A DNA stretch of 8,775 nt, taken from UBA1447 sp964568955 (GTDB taxonomy: Bacteria > Bacillota > Clostridia > Oscillospirales > Acutalibacteraceae). The stretch lies in the NCBI GenBank assembly GCA_964568955.1, contig CAZMSM010000078.1:1-8775 (forward strand), in the 5' to 3' direction. The notes beneath the pieces were generated by a model. That model was not told where the DNA came from, did not search any database, and worked only from the letters and a program-made list of their open reading frames with translations. The first letter of the stretch is position 1. Every line of letters starts with the position of its first letter. Positions 1 to 6,922 of the stretch are shown piece by piece. The translations under genes and the position numbers were made by a program.

Positions 1-16
1 GCAAAAACAGGGCGAA

Positions 17-44
17 TTGTGTAACATATAGATGTTTATATAGT
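17..44 (+). promoter_or_regulatory. possible promoter of the PucR-like regulator gene
   Basis: TTGTGT at 17-22 and TATAGT at 39-44 are separated by 16 bases and would start transcription near position 51, about 45 bases before the chosen start codon. Both boxes are imperfect. A second candidate -10 (TATAAA, 52-57) has no good -35. The region is AT-rich, so chance matches are likely. Confidence 0.3.
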
Positions 45-94
45 CAAATTGTATAAATTGATAACAGAACAACTTAATGTTAGGGGAAGATAAT

Positions 95-1177
95 ATGTCG
101 AACAGGCTTTTTCAGGGTGTTATTCATCAGTTAAGGGATGCGATTGGCAAGGACATCGGTATTATTGACGAGTCGGGAACCATAATCTCCTGCAGCGTAC
201 TTGAAAAAATAGGTGAAGTGGTACCTGCTGCGGGGGAAATTTTTTCCCAAAACGACCACTATGTCGCAGACGGATTTACTTACCGTGTCTTCGGTTCACA
301 AGTACACTCGGAATATGCTCTTTTTGTTGAGGGCATGGATGAGGCCACCCAAAAGTTTGTCGATTTTGGTTGCGTTGCGCTGAGCAACATCAAGCAGCTT
401 TATGACGAAAAATTTGACAGGGGCAATTTTATCAAAAATGTCATTATGGACAATATTTTGCCCGGCGACATCTACATTAAGGCACGGGAACTTCGCTTTA
501 ACAACGAAGTATCGCGCGTTGTTTTGCTCATCAGGGTGCAGGACCATAACGACATTTCCGTCTATGATGTTATCCAGAACCTCTTTCCTGACAAAGCCAA
601 GGATTTCGTCATCAATGTCAACGAGACGGACATCGCCCTTGTAAAGGAAGTCCGCGCAAACATCGAAACAAAAGATTTGGAAAAATTGGCCCGCTCCATT
701 GCCGACTCACTGAGCAATGAGCTTTATATCCACGCGCTCGTGGGTATCGGCACCATCGTCACCGGCGTCAAAGACTTAGCCCACTCGTTTAAAGAGGCGC
801 AGGTCGCCCTTGAGGTCGGCAAGTTCTTTGATACGGAAAAAACGATCATCAGCTACGACAACTTAGGCATTGCCCGACTGATTTATCAGCTGCCGACTAC
901 CCTTTGCGATATATTCTTGAAGGAAGTCTTTAAACGGGGTTCCATAGAAAGCTTGGACCAGGAAACGCTGTTCACCATCCAACGTTTCTTTGAAAACAAC
1001 CTCAACGTCAGCGAAACGTCCCGCAAGTTGTTTGTCCACAGGAACACCCTTGTTTATAGGTTGGAAAAAATTAAAAAACTCACAGGGCTTGACCTGCGTG
1101 AATTTGACGACGCAATTGTCTTTAAAGTAGCGCTGATGGTCAAAAAGTATCTCGACGCGAAACCGGTAAGGTATTAA
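95..1177 (+). CDS. PucR/CdaR-like transcriptional regulator
   Basis: Predicted cytoplasmic DNA-binding regulator of 360 residues. The ATG at 95 is preferred over the in-frame ATG at 77 because AGGGG (82-86) sits 8 bases before it, whereas the site before 77 is poor. The C-terminus carries the typical PucR helix-turn-helix at about residues 305-331 (VSETSRKLFVHRNTLVYRL), followed by the usual TGLDLREFDDAIVFKVAL tail. The middle (about 210-260, with GIGTIVTGVKDLAHSFKEA) resembles the degenerate GGDEF-like domain of CdaR-type proteins. The N-terminal 100 residues (IGIIDESGTIISCS) look like a small-molecule sensor domain. Relatives sense sugar diacids or purine metabolites, but the ligand here cannot be told. 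It lies 131 bases upstream of ftsE on the same strand, so a role in controlling the division operon is possible but unproven. Confidence 0.85.
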   Translation: MSNRLFQGVIHQLRDAIGKDIGIIDESGTIISCSVLEKIGEVVPAAGEIFSQNDHYVADGFTYRVFGSQVHSEYALFVEGMDEATQKFVDFGCVALSNIKQLYDEKFDRGNFIKNVIMDNILPGDIYIKARELRFNNEVSRVVLLIRVQDHNDISVYDVIQNLFPDKAKDFVINVNETDIALVKEVRANIETKDLEKLARSIADSLSNELYIHALVGIGTIVTGVKDLAHSFKEAQVALEVGKFFDTEKTIISYDNLGIARLIYQLPTTLCDIFLKEVFKRGSIESLDQETLFTIQRFFENNLNVSETSRKLFVHRNTLVYRLEKIKKLTGLDLREFDDAIVFKVALMVKKYLDAKPVRY

Positions 1178-1308
1178 GATCACCGCTTATTTACTCTAAT
1201 GCAAAAAAGCTTGTTTTCTTATAGAAATCCTTAGTAGTTTTCTCCGTATTGTTTTACAAACATCGTATATCTCAGTTAAAGGTACGAAGAAAAGGGATTT
1301 GAGAAATT

Positions 1309-2124
1309 ATGATTGAATTTAATAACGTCAGCAAGATTTACGACAACGGAGCAGTTGCGCTCAAGGATGTCAATATACATATTGATCCGGGAGAGTTCGT
1401 TTTCGTGGTAGGTGCCTCCGGTGCCGGGAAAAGCACTTTTTTGAAGCTGATCATTCGAGAGGAAGTGCCCACCAAGGGCGATATTCGCATCAAAAATTTT
1501 ATACTCAACGAACTCAGACCCGGCGAGATACCGGAATTTCGACGCCATTTAGGCGTTGTTTTTCAAGATTTTCGTTTGATACAAAATATGAATGTGTATG
1601 ATAACATTGCCTTTGCCATGCGTGTCATCGGGGCGAAAGAAAAAGATATCCGTAAACGGGTCCCTTATGTTATCAGCCTCGTGGGGCTTGCCTCGAAAGC
1701 ACGCTGTATGCCGCTGGAACTTTCCGGCGGGGAACAGCAGCGTGTTGCTTTGGCGAGGGCGCTGACAAACAATGCGGATATTATCATTGCGGATGAACCG
1801 ACCGGCAACATTGACCCCCACATGAGCCGCGAAATTGTTTTGTTACTGCGTAGGCTCAACGACACGGGCACCACCGTGATTATGGTGACACACCAGCACA
1901 GCTTGGTGCGCCAGTTTGACAACCGTGTGATTATATTGGAAAACGGCTGTGTCGTATCCGACGGGAAAGCACTCAAAGGCAAAACTGCCGGCTGTGCAAA
2001 AGGTTCCCTTGACCCTATGCCAAAAGATTTAACCAAAAGGTATGCCAATCAAAAGCAAACCCCTCCCCCGGCAAAAAATCCGCTACCACCCGAATGTGCT
2101 ACAGAAGAAGGAGGGGTGCAATGA
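1309..2124 (+). CDS. ftsE: cell division ABC transporter ATP-binding protein FtsE
   Basis: Cytoplasmic ATPase of the FtsEX complex, which uses ATP binding and hydrolysis to switch on extracellular peptidoglycan hydrolases through FtsX. All ABC motifs are visible in the 271-residue product: Walker A GASGAGKST (35-43), Q-loop Gln86 (VVFQDFRL), signature LSGGEQQR (138-145), Walker B IIIADEP (158-164), D-loop GNID (166-169) and H-loop His195. The VFQDFRLIQNMNVYDNIAF stretch is typical of FtsE. The usual length is about 220-230 residues; this protein has some 45 extra C-terminal residues rich in Lys and Pro (TPPPAKNPLPPE). The start at 1309 has a modest ribosome site (AAAGGGA, 1291-1297) at 11 bases. 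Its stop overlaps the ftsX start as ATGA, implying coupled translation. Confidence 0.96.
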   Translation: MIEFNNVSKIYDNGAVALKDVNIHIDPGEFVFVVGASGAGKSTFLKLIIREEVPTKGDIRIKNFILNELRPGEIPEFRRHLGVVFQDFRLIQNMNVYDNIAFAMRVIGAKEKDIRKRVPYVISLVGLASKARCMPLELSGGEQQRVALARALTNNADIIIADEPTGNIDPHMSREIVLLLRRLNDTGTTVIMVTHQHSLVRQFDNRVIILENGCVVSDGKALKGKTAGCAKGSLDPMPKDLTKRYANQKQTPPPAKNPLPPECATEEGGVQ

Positions 2125-3038
2125 AAGGCGGAAGCATAGGTTACTTGACCAAAGAAGGTTTTCGTTATGTGCATGTCAACAAGCTCATGAGCATCGCCTC
2201 TATCTCCGTATTGTTCAGCTGCCTTGTGATGATCGGCTCCGCCGGTTTGCTCCTGGTCAACATGTACTCGATGATAAGCAACATTGAAGAAAAAAATGTT
2301 ATTACTGTTTTTTACGAAGATGGCGTGCAGGGCGAGGCGGGCGACACACTCGGTAAGAAAATACAGGCACTGGCCAATGTTAAATCCATAGAATTTGTAC
2401 CCAACGAGGTAGCTTTTCAACAACAAATAGCGATCTCCAGCCCGGAAATGAAGGAGTATTTAACAGGGAAAGAAGACTCTTTCCCTGATGCATATAAGGT
2501 TACCGTTGCAGATATGGGGCTTTACACCGAAACGGTCAAGCAACTCGGTGCCTTGGGTGGCGTTGCGAGCGTTAGTTCCAGCAGCGGGACTGCCAAAACA
2601 CTCAATAGCCTGCGCACCACAGTAACAACCATCAGCCTGGGTATTATCATTATGCTGCTGGCAGTTTCACTGTTTATTATATCTAACACCATCAAAATCA
2701 CCATGTTCAACCGCCGGTTGGAAATCAGCATCATGCGCAGTGTGGGCGCGACCAACATGTTTATTCGCTGGCCGTTTATGCTGGAGGGTATGATTTTAGG
2801 CGTCATCTCGGGCATACTTGCAACCTTGGCGGTATGGGGTATTTATGAAGGCGCAATTCGCTCGCTAACAGACCTGCTGGCAAACCTTGGTGGGCGCGCA
2901 TCTCCACCGTTTTCCCATTACGCACTGTTGATGCTTTTTAGTTTTGTGGCTATCGGCGTTGTTACGGGCAGTTTGGGCAGCACCATTTCCATCGCAAAAT
3001 ATTTGAAGGAAAAGGAGTATGTGTGCCATGAGGTCTAA
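2121..3038 (+). CDS. ftsX: cell division membrane protein FtsX
   Basis: Membrane subunit of FtsEX; it passes the ATPase state of FtsE to a hydrolase outside the cell. The product has 305 residues. Hydrophobic segments lie at about 25-47, 170-191, 219-242 and 267-290, with a large extracellular domain between the first two (about 50-168), as in all FtsX proteins. The cytoplasmic stretch after the second segment (NTIKITMFNRRLEISIMRSVGATNMFIRWPFMLEG is split here as NTIKITMFNRRLEISIMRS, 189-207, then VGATNMFIRWPFMLEG, 208-223) is the family hallmark. The ATG at 2121 is chosen over the in-frame ATG at 2094 because GGAGGGG (2110-2116) precedes it at 4 bases and it forms an ATGA overlap with ftsE. 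Its last 11 bases overlap the next gene. Confidence 0.96.
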   Translation: MKGGSIGYLTKEGFRYVHVNKLMSIASISVLFSCLVMIGSAGLLLVNMYSMISNIEEKNVITVFYEDGVQGEAGDTLGKKIQALANVKSIEFVPNEVAFQQQIAISSPEMKEYLTGKEDSFPDAYKVTVADMGLYTETVKQLGALGGVASVSSSSGTAKTLNSLRTTVTTISLGIIIMLLAVSLFIISNTIKITMFNRRLEISIMRSVGATNMFIRWPFMLEGMILGVISGILATLAVWGIYEGAIRSLTDLLANLGGRASPPFSHYALLMLFSFVAIGVVTGSLGSTISIAKYLKEKEYVCHEV

Positions 3039-4359
3039 AATTGGTTCCGGCGCAAAAAAAATGACAGCCCTATTGTTGAGCATAGCCTTACTCTTTTTAG
3101 TCGGTGCTCCACAGGCGAGGGCAGATGAGCTCAGCGATTTGAGGGCGGAATATGACCGTCTAACCCAAAAAATCGCAGAAAGCGAAAAAAAGCTGAAGGA
3201 TATTTCTGTCGATAAAAGCAAACAGCAAGAACTTATCACCGAGCTTAACGGGCAAATTGACGATATCGGCAAGCAGATGAAAGTTTTGACTTCGTCCATT
3301 GATTTGCTGCAAACGGACATCGGTAAATTAAAAGGCACCATCGCCCAACACCAGTCGGACATCACAAGCCTTGGTAAAAAAATTGAGGATACCATCGGCG
3401 AAATTGAAGTCAAACAAGCAGAAGTCGAAAACACCAAGCAAGAAGCACTTGAACGGTTGCGCGCAAGTTATGTGGCCGGCAACCCTTCCAAGATTGACAT
3501 CCTTTTAAGTTCGGAAGATTTATCGGTGTTCTTTTTCAATGTTGAACTGCTCAAACAGATTGACAAGCAGGAAAACGAGCTGATGAAAAAGCTCAAAATC
3601 GAAGCCGACACACTCGCCGCAACCAAGGCAAACTTAGAAAAGGACAAAAGCACCCTGGAACAAACAAAACAAGCTTTAGACACCAGGTTGAGCGACTTAG
3701 AAAGTAAAAAGGCACAAAAGGACGCGGATGCTCAAAAATATCGCACCATTCAAAACAGTATCGGCTCCAAATACGAACTTGCTAAGCGGCAGGTGGAAAA
3801 ACTCGATAAAAACAGCGCCGCATACAAGGCACAGATTGCCCGCTACGAGCGCGAACAGATAGAAACCGACAAACGCATTGATATTTTGATTGCACAGCAA
3901 GGCTCCAGTTCAGGCGATGTCGTTTCAGACGAGAATGATGGCACGATGATTTGGCCCGTTCCGTATGACCGGTGCTATATAACGGCCTACTTTCCCTTCT
4001 ACCCGAGCGGTGGACGGCATACCGGTATTGATATCATCGTGAAGGACTCCGGGGGCGGTAATATCTCCTACGGCAAAAAAATTGTGGCGGCGCAAGGTGG
4101 CAAAGTCTTTTCCTCCGGTTGGAACGGGGCCTACGGCAACTGTGTTATCATTGACCACGGTGGCGGGCTCTTGACACTTTACGGCCATTGCAGTGCCCTT
4201 TCCGTGCGCACGGGGCAAACCGTCAGCAAGGGACAAAAAATCGGGGAAATCGGCTCAACCGGCAATTCGACCGGCCCGCATTTGCACTTTGGTGTTAAAA
4301 CCAACAGCAAGGGCACGGTACAATGGGTGCAACCCCTGGATTATGTGCGTAAACCCTAG
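3028..4359 (+). CDS. secreted coiled-coil M23 peptidoglycan endopeptidase, EnvC-like partner of FtsEX
   Basis: Predicted exported cell-wall hydrolase of 443 residues. A signal peptide (positive start, hydrophobic core 12-25, cut after ARA at 30-32) precedes a long Lys/Glu/Gln-rich coiled coil (about 33-300) and a C-terminal M23/LytM domain (about 305-443). Metal ligands His331 and Asp335 (HTGID) and His420, with catalytic His387 (YGH) and His418 (HLH), are all present, so it should be active. This differs from E. coli EnvC, whose LytM domain is degenerate and only activates amidases. The ATG at 3028 is chosen because AGGAG (3013-3017) lies 10 bases before it; the in-frame ATG at 3019 is 1 base from that site. 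The layout matches EnvC and functionally CwlO/PcsB, whose coiled coils contact FtsX. It overlaps ftsX by 11 bases. Confidence 0.93.
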   Translation: MRSKIGSGAKKMTALLLSIALLFLVGAPQARADELSDLRAEYDRLTQKIAESEKKLKDISVDKSKQQELITELNGQIDDIGKQMKVLTSSIDLLQTDIGKLKGTIAQHQSDITSLGKKIEDTIGEIEVKQAEVENTKQEALERLRASYVAGNPSKIDILLSSEDLSVFFFNVELLKQIDKQENELMKKLKIEADTLAATKANLEKDKSTLEQTKQALDTRLSDLESKKAQKDADAQKYRTIQNSIGSKYELAKRQVEKLDKNSAAYKAQIARYEREQIETDKRIDILIAQQGSSSGDVVSDENDGTMIWPVPYDRCYITAYFPFYPSGGRHTGIDIIVKDSGGGNISYGKKIVAAQGGKVFSSGWNGAYGNCVIIDHGGGLLTLYGHCSALSVRTGQTVSKGQKIGEIGSTGNSTGPHLHFGVKTNSKGTVQWVQPLDYVRKP

Positions 4360-4449
4360 GAGAATTTTAGGCTACAATGCAGAGCATTGCGCATGTGCAC
4401 CCAAATTTGGCAGGCTGCACGAGCCTTACCGAAAGGAAACTAAAGTTAC
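4360..4449 (+). other. structured 90-base spacer inside the division operon
   Basis: This is the only sizeable gap between ftsE and the glycosyltransferase gene. It contains a perfect hairpin CAATGC-AGA-GCATTG (4375-4389), the palindrome GTGCAC (4395-4400) and the palindrome CCAAATTTGG (4401-4410), followed by CTGCAC (4415-4420). No T-run follows, so it does not look like a terminator. The ribosome site for the next gene (AAGGA, 4433-4437) is 12 bases from its ATG, longer than ideal. The structure could tune translation or mRNA processing, but that is inference. Confidence 0.35.
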
Positions 4450-5655
4450 ATGAACAAAAAGATATCAATCGGTCTCGCCGTCGCGTTCGCTATTATGACG
4501 ATGGCTGCCACTTTCGCGGTTACCATGAACTACTCCAAAAATATATATAACGAACTCATCCCCAACCTTTCCGAAAGGTTGGACAGACGCTTCGCATTGG
4601 ATGAAATTGAGGAACTGGTTAACGGCGAGTTCTATTTTAATTCGGATATCAACAACAAAGAACTCAATGCATCCATCACCGATGGATATTTGAAGGGCTT
4701 AAAAGACCCTTACAGCAAGTTTTTAACAGCCGATGCCTATCGGGAATATATGGATAAGCTCGAAGGCAAGGAGCACGGTATTGGTGTCATAACCACGTTG
4801 AAGCCGGATACCGGCACCATTTTCATTGTGGATGTTACGCCGGGTTCTTCCGCCGATCTCGAAGGCATAAAAAAAGGCGACGAAATTATAAAAATTGAAG
4901 GCGAACCGGTTACGGCCGCCAACTACGACAGCATGCTTTTGAAATTACAGGGCATGAGCCTTACCACCGTGACCCTCACCTACCGCCGCGACACGGTGGA
5001 AACAACCGTGAACGTGATGATAGGTTTTGAATCACAAACGGTGTCCTATGAAGCTGACGGAGACATCGGATATATCAGAATCACCAAGTTTTACAAAAAC
5101 ACAGCAAGCCAGCTGGAAAAGGCTATCGACGCGCTGAAGAAAAAAGAGGTAATCGGCATTGTCTTTGACGTGCGCAATGCTTCCGAGGGTACCATCGAAT
5201 ACGCCGCGAAAGCCGCCGACGTGATTGTACCCATTGGCACCGAGGGCGAAAGGCAAGCAATCGCAACTGTTTATGATAAGAATGACGAAGTCTATAAGAA
5301 AATATCATACCCATCGACCGCCGGCGAGTTATCCCTGCCCATGAACGTGCTGATAAATGAGGGTACCTCCGGCAGTGGCGAACTTTTTGCGGCTACACTG
5401 CGTGACTATAAAAAGAGCCTGCTTGTGGGTGAAGTAACAGCCGGCAACAACACCTTCCAATCCATCAATATCCTTTCGGACGGCAGCGCAGTTGTGCTCA
5501 CAGTGGCCACAGTCAAGGCATACTTGTCAACCTACGATGATGGGCTCATACCCGACACACAGGTGGCACTGGCTGATGAAGGCAATATCGGTCTTGACCT
5601 GCTGCCAAGGGTGGATGACAACCAGTACCAAACGGCAAAAACTTTTTTACAATAG
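4450..5655 (+). CDS. membrane-anchored PDZ/S41 C-terminal-processing-protease homologue, probably inactive
   Basis: A 401-residue protein with an N-terminal membrane segment (about 5-26), a CtpA-type N-terminal region (GYLKGLKDPYSKFLTADAY, 79-97), a PDZ domain (about 108-190; GIGV at 110-113, PGSSADLEGIKKGDEIIKI at 131-149) and an S41 peptidase fold (about 195-365). Active CtpA/CtpB enzymes have SASASE with the catalytic Ser directly before Glu, then GEKTFGKG with the catalytic Lys. Here these read TSGSGE (306-311, Gly310 in the Ser place) and GEVTAGNN (327-334, Asn333 in the Lys place). The spacing between the two sites is 23 residues, as I recall it for typical CtpA. The nearby Gln (Gln337) is kept. 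The DLRxNxGG loop is also altered (DVRNASEG, 240-247). The frame is intact, so this looks like a maintained pseudoprotease rather than a pseudogene. S41 genes often neighbour EnvC-like genes. Confidence 0.88.
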   Translation: MNKKISIGLAVAFAIMTMAATFAVTMNYSKNIYNELIPNLSERLDRRFALDEIEELVNGEFYFNSDINNKELNASITDGYLKGLKDPYSKFLTADAYREYMDKLEGKEHGIGVITTLKPDTGTIFIVDVTPGSSADLEGIKKGDEIIKIEGEPVTAANYDSMLLKLQGMSLTTVTLTYRRDTVETTVNVMIGFESQTVSYEADGDIGYIRITKFYKNTASQLEKAIDALKKKEVIGIVFDVRNASEGTIEYAAKAADVIVPIGTEGERQAIATVYDKNDEVYKKISYPSTAGELSLPMNVLINEGTSGSGELFAATLRDYKKSLLVGEVTAGNNTFQSINILSDGSAVVLTVATVKAYLSTYDDGLIPDTQVALADEGNIGLDLLPRVDDNQYQTAKTFLQ

Positions 5656-5664
5656 GAGCGCTGA

Positions 5665-6600
5665 ATGAAAACCGTTGACCTCATTGTCCCATGTTATAAC
5701 GAATCCGAAGTATTGCCCTTGTTTTATAGCGAGGTTTGTGAAGTCATTGCTTCATGCCCCGGTTATGAGTTCAATATTATTTTCGTCAATGACGGCAGTA
5801 AGGATAAAACTTTACAAGCCATCACAACCCTTGCCACACAGGACAGCCGAGTGAAATACCTATCCTTTTCCCGCAACTTTGGCAAGGAGGCAGCCATGCT
5901 CGCCGGGATGAAGTATTCCACGGGGGATTATATCGGCATCCTGGACGCAGACTTGCAGCACTCACCGGAGTTGCTCGTTGATATGCTCGCTGCCCTGGAG
6001 GAAGGCTATGATGTAGCGGCCGCAAGGCGCACAGACCGCACGGGCGAAGGCAAAATCAAAAGCTTTTTTTCCCGCATGTTTTATAAGCTCGGTAACAGCA
6101 TTATCGATATTGAAATCGCACACGGTGCGCAGGACTTTCGCATCATGAAGCGCAAGGTAGTTGAGGCGGTCATCTCCATGCCGGAATACAGTCGTTTTTC
6201 CAAAGGCATTTTCACATGGGTGGGCTTTAACACCAAATGGTTTGAACACGTCAACCGCAACCGCGCGGCAGGCGAAACCACGTGGTCGTTTTTCAAACTT
6301 TTCCGCTACGCCATTGACGGGATTATCGGCTTTTCCGCCGTGCCGTTGAAAGCATCCCTGCTGTTCGGCTCCCTGTTCAGTTTGGGCGGGATCGGTTATG
6401 CAATATTCATCGTTATTCGCACCCTGCTTTATGGCGCAGATGTGGCGGGCTACCCATCAATTATCAGCGCCATTTTTGTCATCGGCGGGCTGATCTTATT
6501 TTCACTGGGCGTTATCGGCGAATACCTCGCGCGTATTTATATGGAGGTCAAGCACAGGCCGATATTTATTATTGATGAAACTAATATAAGACCGGAATAA
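5665..6600 (+). CDS. GT2 family polyprenyl-phosphate glycosyltransferase (GtrB/CsbB/DPM1-like)
   Basis: Membrane enzyme of 311 residues predicted to move a sugar from a nucleotide donor to undecaprenyl phosphate on the cytoplasmic face. The GT-A fold is shown by IVPCYNESEVLP (7-18), FVNDGSKDKT (40-49) and the metal- and donor-binding DADLQHSPE (94-102). GtrB-type features follow: TGEGKIKSFFSRMFYKLGN, QDFRIMKRK and RFSKGIFTWVGF. Two membrane segments lie near the C-terminus (about 226-252 and 262-288), as in GtrB, YfdH and CsbB. The ribosome site AGGAG (5654-5658) overlaps the stop of the previous gene and lies 6 bases before the ATG, so it is the last gene of the operon, followed by a terminator. 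The sugar and final acceptor (teichoic acid, wall polysaccharide or lipid) cannot be read from the sequence. No GtcA-like flippase partner gene is present here. Confidence 0.9.
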   Translation: MKTVDLIVPCYNESEVLPLFYSEVCEVIASCPGYEFNIIFVNDGSKDKTLQAITTLATQDSRVKYLSFSRNFGKEAAMLAGMKYSTGDYIGILDADLQHSPELLVDMLAALEEGYDVAAARRTDRTGEGKIKSFFSRMFYKLGNSIIDIEIAHGAQDFRIMKRKVVEAVISMPEYSRFSKGIFTWVGFNTKWFEHVNRNRAAGETTWSFFKLFRYAIDGIIGFSAVPLKASLLFGSLFSLGGIGYAIFIVIRTLLYGADVAGYPSIISAIFVIGGLILFSLGVIGEYLARIYMEVKHRPIFIIDETNIRPE

Positions 6601-6623
6601 CCACGCGTCAAACAAGCAAATCT

Positions 6624-6652
6624 AAAAGGTTGCCTTCGTGCAATCTTTTTTT
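6624..6652 (+). terminator. intrinsic terminator of the ftsEX operon
   Basis: AAAAGGTTGC (6624-6633) pairs with GCAATCTTTT (6640-6649) through one G-U pair around a CTTCGT loop. The T-run at 6646-6652 completes a standard Rho-independent terminator 23 bases after the glycosyltransferase stop codon. Confidence 0.85.
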
Positions 6653-6673
6653 ATTGAAAAATAAAAACTCGAC

Positions 6674-6703
6674 TTGACTTTATGCGTATTCTATGCGTAT
6701 AAT
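6674..6703 (+). promoter_or_regulatory. sigma-A-type promoter of hicAB
   Basis: TTGACT (6674-6679) and a consensus TATAAT (6698-6703) are 18 bases apart, placing the start point near 6710, just ahead of hicA. It lies directly after the operon terminator, so hicAB is an independent unit. Confidence 0.8.
6681..6700 (+). repeat. tandem TATGCGTAT repeat over the hicAB promoter, candidate operator
   Basis: TATGCGTAT occurs at 6681-6689 and again at 6692-6700, 11 bases apart (about one helical turn), filling the spacer and overlapping the -10 box. HicB antitoxins with a DNA-binding C-terminus repress their own operons, so this is a natural candidate binding site. The assignment is inferred from position only. 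Confidence 0.5.
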
Positions 6704-6726
6704 ATAGTTGATGGAACGGAGCCTTG

Positions 6727-6900
6727 ATGAAACGCAAAGATTTGGTTCGACTGCTTGAAAACAACGGTTGGACAAAAGCAAGAGAAGGCGCGAATCACGA
6801 GATATACACCAAAGGCAACAACACCGAGATGATCCCAAGGCACAAAGAAATTGCTGAAGGCCTAGCAAAAACTATTATCAAACGACGTAGATTAAAGTAA
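6727..6900 (+). CDS. hicA: HicA family mRNA interferase toxin
   Basis: A 57-residue protein, the typical size of HicA, a small dsRBD-fold ribonuclease that cuts mRNA independently of the ribosome. It begins MKRKDLVRLLENNGWTKARE and contains the catalytic motif GANHEIY with His24, the glycine at the usual place three residues earlier (Gly21), and the conserved IPRHKEIAEGLAKTI strand-helix region (36-50). The Lys/Arg-rich end (KRRRLK) also fits. CGGAG (6717-6721) lies 5 bases before the ATG. It precedes hicB by 22 bases, the usual toxin-first order of hicAB. The catalytic His is intact, so the toxin is probably functional. Confidence 0.92.
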   Translation: MKRKDLVRLLENNGWTKAREGANHEIYTKGNNTEMIPRHKEIAEGLAKTIIKRRRLK

Positions 6901-6922
6901 TGCGGTAAAGGAGGCTGTTCAA

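Noticed and set aside
1178..1308. Promoter of ftsE
   Set aside because: Several AT-rich near matches (such as TTGTTT at 1211 and 1249) exist, but none is paired with a good -10 box at normal spacing, so no site is claimed although a promoter is likely somewhere here or upstream of 95.
3019..3027. Upstream ATG for the M23 gene
   Set aside because: It lies only 1 base from AGGAG (3013-3017), while the ATG at 3028 has usable spacing and gives a normal signal peptide start.
4450..5655. S41 gene as a decayed pseudogene
   Set aside because: There is no stop or frameshift, the PDZ and fold motifs are preserved, and it sits in a tight operon with a downstream gene. The changes are confined to catalytic and nearby loop positions.
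6680..6868. Minus-strand open frame over the hicAB promoter and hicA
   Set aside because: It is Cys/Leu/Ser-rich shadow sequence opposite a clear HicA gene and lies across its promoter.
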